In this document: in pieces, positions 34,874 through 45,600 of the stretch
Numbering within the stretch: the stretch's first letter is position 1
Layout: each line of letters starts with the position of its first letter
NCBI GenBank assembly: GCA_027943335.1
Contig: BSBK01001572.1
Location: forward strand, 3,460,501-3,524,500
Origin: Chamaecyparis obtusa
Taxonomy: Eukaryota > Streptophyta > Pinopsida > Cupressales > Cupressaceae
Reading direction: 5' to 3'
DNA: 64,000 nt
Translations under genes and position numbers: made by a program
Notes under the pieces: model-generated
What the model was told of the DNA's origin: nothing
The model's database searches: none
Seen by the model: the letters and a program-made list of their open reading frames with translations, nothing else

Positions 34874-37220
34874 TAACCTTGGGTGAAGCAAGAAAGCCAG
34901 ATGAAGACAACTAAAGAAAGATCTGATTCAAGAAGATTGAATTGATTGAAGATCGGATTGGATGTAAATGAAGGATATTGTGCCACAGTAGTGGGTAGAT
35001 GCCCAATAGATGGCAGGCACGAGCTCACAACACTTAGCCATTTTAGTAAGAAGACTAAATTTGAAGATAATTTTGACACAAGATGAAAAAGACTCAAATT
35101 GATAAATCAAAAGGCTAAATCAGACTCAAGAGACCACTTTAGGAAAATGATTAGATTTGTTCTAGTTTCTACAATGTTCCTGACATAGTGAATGTTTTGA
35201 CAAAATCTAGAAATAGGCTGTAAAAATTGGATTTTTGACAATTTGACAAGTCTCTGACAACTTTTTGAAAATTCTCAAATGAGTTTCTGAAGGCTCGTAT
35301 GACACTAGGTATGCTCTCAAATGATAATTGCAAGACTCGTATGACAATTGTTGCTAGGGATAATTTTTCTTTGGATTTATGGTGACAACACTCATACGAC
35401 ACTAGGTATGCTCTCAAATGACAATTGCAAGACTCATACGACAATTGCTACCAGGGATAATTGTTCTTTGGATTTCTGGTGACAACACTCATATGACACT
35501 ATAGGATACCGTACGATAATACAGGAGTTGTGAAATGACTTTTTTTGAAAACTCGTATGACACTCTGAGACTATGGGATGACTTTTGACTCCAGAGAGGA
35601 ATTTCGCTATAGATTTTGCAATTTTTGGGTTTCTAGTTTTAGATTGTTGGCAAAGTTTTATGTCTAGTTTTGAAGATCTATGTAATAGTCTATTTCAAAT
35701 AACTGAGTAGATATCAAGCACACAAAACAAAAAGCAAGGGAAGTAGGCAATCGTCTGAAAATAATGAACAAGGGCAAAAGCAACCTTGTGCATGAACAAG
35801 CAATAGTGACTTAGTATGCTAATCCCTAGAAATACTACTTGTGTATGTTCTTAAAAGTTGTTCAATAATGCACATATTCCTATAAAATAAAAATTTGGCC
35901 TCTCTAAGGTTTGTAGTAATGGTTTGACTCTGCAACTTTTGTGATCTCAAGAGGGTGAACTCCAACCTAGGCACATCGGGGTTTTGACACAATCTAAGAA
36001 ATTAATCAATCAGGAGCTGCTAGGGAGATTTAACAGCCCAACAAGAGACCACACCTGTGAAGATTTCCTCCACAAGGACATTTATATAGCGGTTGTTGCT
36101 ACCATAGTGAAAATGGCTATTATCACTTGAGGTTCCATCCATGTGGTTGACCCAATTAAGGGAATGTCCACTACGGTTAACCCTCTCTAAAGGTGACTCA
36201 CAAAAGATACCACATGGAGGCTGGTTCTAGATTCAAGCATCTAAGTTTCTAATACTACCAAAAAAGGGAGTAGAGCACAATCCTCTAGCCTTTTCACTTT
36301 TAACCAAAACAAAGTAGACAGATTAATCCGACACACTAAGACTAAGATTATCTCACAAAGATCTATGATGTCAACTACTTATGATCTATCAACGTCTCTG
36401 GGGAGAGAATGTATCAATCAAAAGTTGAAGATGCACAAATCTAGTAGAATGTAAGACAATCTCAGTAACCTCCCTACCTACAAGGGGATCCTTCGTCAAG
36501 AAGAGCTTCACATGCGTGAACAAGCGAAAGAAGCCCACTCTCTCAAGATCATCCACAAATAGTGTTCATAGGGCCTATTTATTATGTGTAAAAGATATGT
36601 AGAAAGCAAATCTATGTTCATTTTATAGCCCAAAATGAAGTATGTGATACGAAAGTGAGAAAAGTCACACAAGCTTGACACATGAGAGTTCTTTTTATGT
36701 CCAAATCGAAGTGTTATCAGATCTTAGTAAAATACCTGAATTCCTCACAATGTGCTTAGTAGATTTTACCTATTTTAGCAATTTAGTTGCACTTTTCCCA
36801 ATCAGATTCAGCAAATATCAGTAAAAAATAGAAGATTTCAATTGTTAAGGTTAGCTATTAGTCCAAATTTGAAAATCAAATCTGAAAAAATGCCAAAAAT
36901 TCTGAAACAACAATTGAATCCTAGAGTCAAAACTTGTACAATAGTGGGTTACCTTCCAGACAATAGTTGGGAAACTCATACTATAGTGGGTGTCTTCTCA
37001 TATGACAATCAAGCTCTCAAACAACAATGTATAGCTTCTTATATGAGCCTCGATAGAATCAACTATCGTACGATAGTGGGGTCTTCCTGGTATGACTTTC
37101 TAACAAAATTCATACAAAAAAATATACGAACAAAGAATGAAATTGTAGAATCAACCAAAAAATGATAGAGAAATAGATAGAAGTAAAGTAAAATAGAAGA
37201 GATGGAAACCTATTTCAGGG
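34874..37220 (-). other. Element A 5' leader
   Basis: Non-coding. It contains repeated CTCGTATGAC/CTCATACGAC motifs (35290-35560 and 36920-37100), with a 97-base direct duplication at 35301-35397 and 35398-35494. From 35750 to 36560 it matches the leaders of B and C in order (AAAGCAACCTTG, TTATATAGCGGTTG, GGTTAACCCTCTCTAAAGG). Open frames here are short and unshared. Confidence 0.75.
35301..35494. repeat. 97-bp direct duplication in the element A leader
   Basis: 35301-35397 and 35398-35494 are near-identical. Each holds GACACTAGGTATGCTCTC, GACAATTG, GGGATAATT and GGTGACAACACTCAT. Confidence 0.85.
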
Positions 37221-37241
37221 CCCCACAGTGGGCACAAAAAA
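37221..37241 (-). other. Primer-binding region of element A
   Basis: On the minus strand TTTTTTGTGCCCACTGTGGGG directly follows the 5' LTR end, then CCCTGAAATAGG. It is one or two changes away from the site in C (TGGTGCCCACCATGGGG). Confidence 0.7.
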
Positions 37242-38502
37242 TGTGTGTGAAAATTGTACCTAGTTGTAGACACAACACTTCAGTAAAACATTAGAGGTTA
37301 GCATAAATCAAAATCTTGCAAATAAATGAAACTAAGCTAACCAAGTGATTTACTACCTTCTAGTAGGTGAGAGTATGATGTTCCCATATTGGAATTGAGA
37401 TCAGTGACAATGAAACACCTAAATGAAGGATTTGAATGCAAAATATGAAAGATTATATGAATGTAGATTATTCTATATTTTTGGATTTTCTGTGCAATAA
37501 TATGAGAAATGTATGAATCTAAGCTATATGAATGAGATTGAATGTAGATTTAATCTAAGAAGGCTATGAATGATATGAAAATCTATGATATGAAACTATG
37601 CAAAAACTACGATCAACTATGAAAGATCTCACAAATCGCCTGTCGCAAGTGCTTAATCCTTTAATCGCCAATTCACCAAAGTAATTGTGCAAATTTGAGT
37701 GTTGATAATTATGAAGAGGTAAGCCTTGATTTTATAGAAATCTAGGGCTTTGAGGATGCATGAGAAAAACCATAAATCACTCTTGATAAACTCAAGTTGA
37801 TTTTTGAGTTATCAGGAAATCAGAGATAATTAACTCACAAAAATCATGCAAAAGCAGTGTTTAACTCAAAATAGAGTTTATATCAAATTTCAACTCATCA
37901 TCAGATGTTGAGTTTCAATTTTAAAATTGATTGTTAATTTCTAGTTGTCTTCTTTTCAGATTGTGCATGATTTAATTATAAATTAATTTAAAAATAAAGT
38001 GATTTGTTCTCAACTTAACTAATTTTTAAATTAAAACAATTGATTTATGGGTTAATCAATTATTAAATCAAACTTTATTCAAAAACTATATTATTAAATA
38101 TTGACAATCGACATTCATTAATTAAATAAGAATTTAATCAATTAGTCATGAGATTTTAGATTTATTGTCAAAATAAAATAATACAATTTAGGAATAATTT
38201 AATTAAGTTTAATTAAATAATTAAGTGGCAGTATTAATTCTAATTAATTAAATATTCAGAATATTCAATTAACGAAACTTTAGGATAAATAGGATTTATT
38301 GCCAAATAATTATTAAATTAAATATAATTAGGATAAATAGGAATATTGCCAGGAATATTCCCCGATGCAAAATTTATGATAAAATCAACTATGATTCGAT
38401 AATGTGCAGATGTGCCTTAGGTTAGGACTTTGATGTCGATTTCATTTGAATTTGAAGATGTAGGAGGTTAATGAACCTATAGCCCATTTTTGGGGTATTA
38501 CA
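37242..38502 (-). repeat. Element A 5' LTR
   Basis: Starts TGTGTGTGAAAATTG and ends GGGGTATTACA; pairs with 9669-10889 and is the longer copy. TATA-like CTATAAAA on the minus strand at 37730-37736. Followed by the ACCAA target duplication at 38503-38507. Confidence 0.93.
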
Positions 38503-38507
38503 ACCAA
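38503..38507. repeat. Target-site duplication of element A, right copy (ACCAA)
   Basis: Identical to 9664-9668. Confidence 0.9.
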
Positions 38508-39997
38508 CACATTCTTGCAAAGAGTTTTCAAAGATACGAATATTTAGGAACATGATTTGTTTTGGTTTACATTACTTTAGAAATAGCTGCTATGATAGGT
38601 TTAATAATTTTTTGGTGTAGAATCTTGCTGCAAGTTGTCCACTGATTTGCTTACTGCATTGAATGGATTGAAACAACAGTTGTAATGCGATTGGTTTTGG
38701 CTTGTCTCATTCAAAAAAACAAAATGCTACAATTTTTAAAGACCTTTGAGGTAAGTCACTTCTCATGGTTTCAGTGAATTTTTTATTTTTTTTTTACATT
38801 GTTCTCTTCTATCTCTGAGATTTTCAGATCTTAATTGAATGTTCTTTTAGAGTTTGAAAATTACAAGGCTTGAAATTGTACGGTTTGAGATGCTATTGTT
38901 TGAAATTATATCATTTGATTTTTGTAATTTTTAAATGCTTTGGGTGTTGAGAACTTGGGCACATCCACATTATCACTACCCCTCTCCGGTTCATTCTGTT
39001 AGTCATCTATGTAAATCTTGCAATATCCTCTCCTCCAATAAGATTCACCATTTGCCTCCAACATTTCCTTCTTTTAGAATTATTTATTTGGAGGAAAAAA
39101 AAGCTCTCTTAAAATAAGAAAGAAAGGACTTTTCAATCTAAGTAATCTCAGGTATTGAAGATATACCCAAGTATGAATTTTTGAAAAATATTATCCAACC
39201 TTCTGTCATGGCCTTAATGGACCTTGGACCTTGTAAGCATATGTTGGATCACTCTGCAATGAGTTTGGCCCTATAACGGTTTGAAGCTTTTGAAAATGCA
39301 ATTTGGTAGTAGATGCATTCTTTAATATTTCTCTAGAAAATCACCAATCTACTACATCCTTCTATATATTTTTCAAGTCGCTCTATGAGATGGCTATTTT
39401 CAAACCCATTAGCATAGTTGTCAGGAAAATTCATCATAGGAATACAAACCATATACACATGAATAGCTACTTATATAGGACTCAAAAAATTTGTTACATA
39501 CTTAGTTATCTGCTACATTGGACTAGGAACTTGATGCAAAGGAAAGGGTGGTGGACTTAAGAAACTTAACCCAATGGCTTTAAGAAACTCAACCTAACCA
39601 AGGTTACTATAAATGCAAACCAATGATATATTTGATGTATTTGAGGTATGTGAGGACATATTAGAGTGGTTTTATGGTTTCTAGAGTTAACCCTTACTCA
39701 TAATGGCAAAAAATCTTCAAACTGGCCTAGAGGCCTAATGAGCCAACCTTGTAGCCCTGTAGTGACCTTTTTGGTCCTTAAAGTCCACACATCCCCAAAA
39801 CACTAAAAAATATAAACACATACATGGATACCTATTTGGCCATACATAAACATATCCAAGACTCAGGTATTGGTACTTTGTACCAAATCACCGTACTATG
39901 ATTGTACCCCTGCAAATATACTAAAAAGTTGGTGATTTTTCAAAGAAACTACTAGTTATTTTTAACTTCAGGACTCCAAACTCTAGACAGTCTCTTA
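38508..39997. other. Flank between element A and the Gag-only array
   Basis: AT-rich. It continues, across element A, the sequence left of 9664. A donor-like GAG/GTAAGTCA lies near 38750, but no exon partner was found. Short open frames at 38935-39117 and 39303-39560 show no family. The last five bases (TCTTA, 39993-39997) are the candidate target duplication of the array, whose right end is outside the window. Confidence 0.5.
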
Positions 39998-40543
39998 TGT
40001 TGGTGCCCAAAAATGATGGTTTGGATTTGGCCAACTAATAGGTATAAATTGACACCTCTGTAATTTTGGCTTAATCAAGCCAAGGCTGGTAGGCCTAATT
40101 TCACTTTGAACTATTTAATTTTCTATGTCGCACAACTTTGTACATAAACAAACAAAGTTCCTCCAAAGGTGCTGAATGATCCTTTGAGGAAAGAAACTAA
40201 TCTACTGAAAATATCTATTCTATAATACTTGACTAAAAGGATTATACTAAAGAATTAAAAGTAATGCTTTTGAAATAATGATTTAATGATCTATAAACTA
40301 CAAAGTATGAACCAAATGACAATTTCCAAATAATGATTAGATAAGTTTCTTCTAAATACTTGGGCTATAGAGTCAAAAAACTTTCAATCCTACGTATGAT
40401 TAGAGATGGTTTTAAAAACCTTGCTTTAATAAGACAAGACCATCACTTCACAAGCTTCCACTTGACTTATAATTCAAATCAATTTACACAACTAATCATA
40501 TCAAACTTAACTCAAATGAAGAGACCGATAAGAACAATGGCAA
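39998..40543 (-). repeat. Array LTR1, left part
   Basis: Starts TGTTGGTGCCCAAAAATGATGG-like and matches LTR2 55530 leftward. It is cut at 40543 by element C and resumes at 51790. To its left there is no primer-binding region, which fits its being the outer 3' LTR of the array. Confidence 0.9.
40539..40543. repeat. Target-site duplication of element C, left copy (GGCAA)
   Basis: GGCAA precedes element C, and GGCAG follows it at 51790-51794. The equivalent uninterrupted sites in other array LTRs read AATGGCAAGTTCAC (near 55523) and AATGGCAGGTTCA (near 59278 and 63017). A single substitution after insertion explains the mismatch. Confidence 0.82.
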
Positions 40544-41842
40544 TGTGTGTGTGAAAATTGTACCTGATTTGTAGACACAACACTTCAGTAAAATATTAGA
40601 GGTTAGCTATAATCAAAATCGTGCAAAATTGAAATCTAATTTAACCAAGTGATTTACTACTTTCTAATAGGTGTGAGATTGATGTTCTCATATTGTTATC
40701 GAGATCAGTGACCTAGACGACACCTAAATGAATGATTTGAATGCAAAATTGATATGAAATATGAATGCAATTAATCTTTTTTTTTCGGTATTTTCTATGC
40801 AATAATAATGAAAAAAATTTGATATGAAATCTATGCTAATATGAAAATTGATCTATGATATGCTAAATGATCTAACAATGATATGAAAAAGAATCTAAAT
40901 GAATGTAAAAAAAATAAATTGATCTCACAATAGCCTTGATTCACAATAAGCTTTGATTCTCTAAATTCCAATTCTCCAACGTGATTGTGCAAAAATATGA
41001 GATGCTCTGGATGCAAATTTGAGAGATGAATTATGAAGAGCTGAGCCTTGTTTTTATAGAAATCTAGGGCTTTGAAGGTGCATGGAAGAAAGCCATAAAT
41101 CACTCAGATTAACTCAGCTTGATTTTTGAGTTATCTGATAATAAAGATAATTTAATTCACAAAAATATGCAAATCATGCAAAAATAGCTTTTTAACTCAA
41201 ATTAGAAGTTTAGATCAATTTTAAAATTCAAAAAGGATGTTGAGTTCTAAAAAGTCAAACACTTTGCATTGATTTTCTGATTTTGAGTTTAACTGCTCTT
41301 TGATTGTGCACATGGATAATTATGAATTAATAAATAAATAAAGTGATTTATTCTCAACTTAACTGATTTTTGAAATAAAATAATTGATTTATGGGTTAAT
41401 CAATTATTTTTCAAACTTTTATTAAAAACTATATTATTAAATAATGACAACTTGCTTTAATTAATTAAATAAAAATTTAATCAATTATTCATAGGATATT
41501 GGATTTATTGTCAAAATTAAATAATACAATTAATAATAGATAGAATTAAATTTAATTACACAATTAAGTGGCAAGATATTAAATCTAATTAATTAAATAT
41601 GAAAATATTTAATTAATCAAACTTAGGATAAATGTGATTTATCGCCAAATAATCATTAAATTAAAGATAGTTAAGATAATTAGGAATATTGCTAGGAATA
41701 TTCCCTGATGCAGAATTTAAGATAATCAATTATGATTCGATGATCTTTAGATGTGCCTTAGGTTAGGACTTCTATGTCGATTTCGTTCGATGTGTCGATA
41801 TAGAAGATTAATGAACTTATAGCCCATTTTTGGGGTATTACA
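40544..41842 (-). repeat. Element C 3' LTR
   Basis: Starts TGTGTGTGTGAAAATTG and ends GGGGTATTACA; pairs with 50492-51789. TATA-like CTATAAAA on the minus strand at 41052-41058. The polypurine tract follows at 41843-41856 (AAAGAGGCACAAAA on the minus strand, with the run of Gs broken). Confidence 0.94.
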
Positions 41843-44150
41843 TTTTGTGCCTCTTTGAATTACTGTGCGAAGTGCAGTGATTCAAAGACAGTCTGTGTTT
41901 GATAAAGATATGAAACTAATGTTTGAAATTGATAATTGATATGAGACAAAAATTGATTGATATTGATTTGATATGGAGATAATAGGTCCTGAATGACCAA
42001 AGATAATGTTCACTATAACAGCAAATGAACCTATGATTGCGAAAAAGTGTCAAAACGCCTGATTCCAAACCTTAGGATTGCAAAGAAGTGAGTGACCGGT
42101 TCTAGACTCAATTGTCTTAGCAAAACTAGCAGGTATCAAATCCAAATCCTTCAGTTGCCGAAGAACCAAGGAAAGAACACTATGATCCGATGGTTGCAAA
42201 AACTAATACAATTTACAAGATTAGGAGAATACCAGATTGATATGGATCTTGATGAATCTGATATGCCCCGAGTGATGATTGATTTTCCCTGAGTGATGAA
42301 GACTTTTGATGAATCAGTAACTAGACGTGGTTGTTGTCTTGATTACTGAGGAAAGATTGATAGAATTTGATTTACAAACTTTGAATGATGTGCAATACCA
42401 TGCCCCCTTTGGGATTAAAATTGAAATCTGACAAGAAAAAGTCAGTGTTGATAGTTCAGAAGCATGCTAATTGATTGGAAAAGTGGTTATACACGTTCAA
42501 GAATGCATTATGCATCGTTTAGAGGTCCAAAAGACCAAGTTTGACTAGGTTTGACCATGAGTTGACCAAGTTGAAATTTTGATAGTTTGATGGAAGATAA
42601 TCAGTTAAGTTGAAAAATGGATTTCTACTATGATTGAAGGTTGATTATGCAAGCAGTAGTTAATAATATGAATGATCTTAGATTTTGATTTTGATCCTGA
42701 AAAAAGATTCTACCTGCTATTTCGTTGGAGGAACCTTCGTGTGAGATTCAGCTCTTGTTAGATTTGAAGATGCGAGTGGAGAATTGTTTAAGCATTGAAG
42801 TTCATTTAGCCATTGTGAGATATGCAAACATGCAAAATGCAAAGAGACATGCAAAATGAAATGCAACCTAAGACCTAGGACCTACTCACTGATCATGTGT
42901 CGATCTGTTATCATCATTGAACTTTTAGGTAACCAGATAAATCAATACAATGCCTACTAGCCATGAAACCATAGACATATTAATATTCATTTTATTTTCA
43001 GAATGTCAGATTAGATACAAGCACCAAGGCACAAGTGCCAAGATGACCTAAGTATCATGTCCATTTTGATATAGCAATTTGCATTTAACATACAAATCAA
43101 ACAGTCAAGAGATCATTCTAAATCCAGTGTGAATTACCCGTAGTGACCCTTTATCATTCACATCCTTAGGTAAGATCATGTTTCACAATAGGAGAAAGAA
43201 CTCACTCAAAAAGACAATAGTTAGATCAATACTTCTTTGAATCATCCGGGTATCAATGGTCGAGGTACGCATGGCCATCCAATTCGAGATAGAGGCTCTT
43301 ACAGTCAAACACCATTTCAATCCAAAATTTTCAAAGTTGTTAGATTTTCACATACAAGCAGAGACAAAGAAAAGATTATGCCCCCAGTCATCACTCTCTA
43401 AATCCTGTAAAGGACATCATCGAAGGGCTCGAAAGGACACAATATGCAAAAATCTCAATGCAAATCAGTAAGCATACAAAGAGATAAAAGTATGTAAAAG
43501 CATAGATTGTTTTCAGTTTGATGTTTGATTGTGTTGTTGTTGATGCAAAATCCTTTCTGGAGACAAGACTGACTGACTGACTCACATGAAGCTTCAAAGG
43601 ACTCTAACTAGGGATGACTCAGCTGAGGTATACTAGAGGCCATAGGATATGACATTGATTGCCCCCAAGTTTGAACATTGATAGGATACAGATGCTTGAG
43701 CAGATTGGTGTACAAACTGACTTATTGAAAACTGGAAATGCAAAAACAAACCGAGAGATATGTACAAACTAAAGCAAGACTAAAAGTTGGGAAAGACCAA
43801 GATTGCACTGATAGGCAGAGCATTTTGAAACAAGTGGCACCCATTTGCCAAGTTTTCACCATCTTGGCAGAGATTCTATTTTTGCTACCAAGGCGCCTGT
43901 TTCCAGGTTTTCACCAAGGCACTATTTTTTTTTTGTTTTTTGTTTTTTTTTCATTTTTTTCAATTTTTTTGTACTTTTCATTTTTTTTATTTTTTTGTGA
44001 ATCATCAAGGCACCTATTGCTAGGTTTTCACCAAGATGTTAATCTTTTTAGGACTTTTTCTGATTTTTATAATTTTTTCAGGATATTTTACCATAGACTG
44101 AATGCCTTAGGCATAGAATTTCTTCAGATGGAGAATGTTGATTGGTTCTC
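41843..44150 (-). other. Element C spacer, lacking the PMD block
   Basis: Matches the A and B spacers in order. The junction that replaces A's PMD block is near 42705-42740 (GATTCTACCTGC, then CCTTCGTGTGAGATTCAGC). T-rich tract at 43925-44000. No gene is seen. Confidence 0.78.
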
Positions 44151-44577
44151 AGAGCTATTCTCCTTCAGTCATTGAGAGTTGATAGGCACCAGAGCCAAAA
44201 GTAGCAGTGATAACAGAGGGACCCATTCAATTAGGTTCAAACTTCCCCTTGTGTTCTCGATGGAATTGATTTTTAGGATTTTCTCTCAAGACTAGATCAC
44301 CAACCTAAAATTCTCTGTGTCTGACTTTCTTGTTGTAGCCTCTAGACATTCTCTTCTGATATACTCTAAGATGATCATACACTACTTATCTACGCTCATC
44401 TAGTAGTTCAAGTTCTTGCAACCTAGACACTTTGTAGTTATCATCAGTTACTAGACCATGCATTTTGATTCTTAGTGATGGGATTTCAACCTCAATAGGT
44501 AGTACCGCCTCAGACCCATAAACTAAAGTGAAAGGTGTAGCCCCAGTAGGTGTTCTAATACTTGTTCTGACACTCAT
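44151..44577 (-). pseudogene. Element C integrase remnant (C-terminal part only)
   Basis: On the minus strand it reads VRTSIRTPTGATPFTLVYG, SEAVLPIEVEIPSLRIKMHG, SRLQELELLDERR, then a stop and further pieces KVRHREF-like, DLVLRENPKN and SVITATFGSGAYQLS down to the TEGEQL stop. No zinc finger and no catalytic core. The 5' border is the minisatellite, as in B. Confidence 0.87.
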
Positions 44578-44755
44578 TCTGATGCTTGTTCTGATACTAG
44601 TTCTAATACTTGTTTTAGTACTGGTTCTGATACTGATTCTAATATTGGTTCTGATACTGGTTCAGATACTTGTTCTAATACTGGTTCTGATACTTGTTCT
44701 GATACTTGTTCTGATACTTGTTCTGATACTTGTTCTGATACTTGTTTTGATACTT
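44552..44755. repeat. 12-bp minisatellite in element C (about 17 units)
   Basis: Units GTTCTGATACTT with variants GTTCTAATACTT and GGTTCTGATACT. B has about seven units and A has one. The most uniform units are at 44690-44750. On the minus strand other frames read SEQV or YQNK repeats, but only the S-I-R-T frame joins integrase. Confidence 0.9.
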
Positions 44756-45600
44756 GGTATACTTGATAGCATCTTTTTCTATTGCAAACTCCCAAGTAAG
44801 ATCATATCATGCAGTCCCAATGTCTAGCAAGGTGGAGAACAAGAGGGATTGGCAAGTTGGTAGAAGAGACGGAAGACAAGAGAATGAAAGAGAATGAAGG
44901 GAAGAAATCCTCAAGGTAAAACTCCTCAAGAATACCCAAGCTAGGGAAAAAATTTCATGTAAAGTGCATTTGGACAAGCAATGAAAGGCCAGCGTAATGC
45001 TAAAGAAGGACAGGATGTAGTCCAAAGGAGTAGACATGTCAAGAGGCTTCATAGCACCATGTTTTACTCTTTCTTTCTTTTTTTTATTAGATCAAGACCA
45101 AAGGGGAAAAGGATAGCGATAGGTGAAAATGAATGGAGGAAAATAGACATGAAGGATAAACAGGAAGGGAATGAAAGCAAGATCATCATAAGATAGCTCA
45201 CAAAATAGCCAAATGTTCGTGTATAGGTCAACCTTGTCAAGATCAAAGAGAGAAGATGGAATAGATGAAATATGTAGAAGAACTACGCATGATGCCTGAT
45301 TGTTAGGTTTTCATCACGGTACTTATCTAAGGTGCCACAAGGGAGTGGTTTTCACCATAGGATGAATTTATTTCTCTTTAATTTTGCTACCAAGGCACCT
45401 GTTTCCAGATTTTCACCAATGCACATTTTCAATTTTTTTTAATTTTATTTTTTATTTTTTCTGAATTTTTGGAAGAAGGTAAGCTTTTTAGATAATGCTC
45501 CTTGAAAGGATAAACCATGATATGCCAAGGATTCAAGATGATATGCTCAAAAATGTTGATAGGGAGAGGGAGATGGAAGAGAAAATGGAGAATAAGGTTT
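44756..45600 (-). other. Element C linker between chimeric frame and integrase remnant
   Basis: Matches the B linker at 22852-23700, including TATTGCAAACTCCCAAG, GACCAAAGGGGAAAAGGAT and the TTTTCACCAATGCAC word near 45410. No product recognised. Confidence 0.6.

Larger units (their letters stand above)
9669..38502 (-). mobile_element. Element A: Tat-type Ty3/gypsy LTR retrotransposon, interrupted by element B
   Basis: This is a full-length minus-strand LTR retrotransposon bounded by LTRs 9669-10889 (3') and 37242-38502 (5') and by ACCAA duplications. Reading on the minus strand, the order is 5' LTR, primer-binding region, a 2.3-kb leader, gag, protease, a linker with a G-patch-like stretch, reverse transcriptase, RNase H, a second RNase H of the TNN-AEYEALL type, integrase (DD35E), a long spacer containing an antisense PMD gene, the polypurine tract and the 3' LTR. 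Two RNase H domains and an extra gene between integrase and the 3' LTR are hallmarks of the Tat lineage. Element B (18798-29771) splits pol. Without it the element is about 17.9 kb. Frames carry many stops and frameshifts, so this copy is dead. Confidence 0.95.

Noticed and set aside
44528..44827. Leu/Val/Ile-rich open frame resembling a membrane protein
   Set aside because: It only spells the 12-bp minisatellite on the plus strand.
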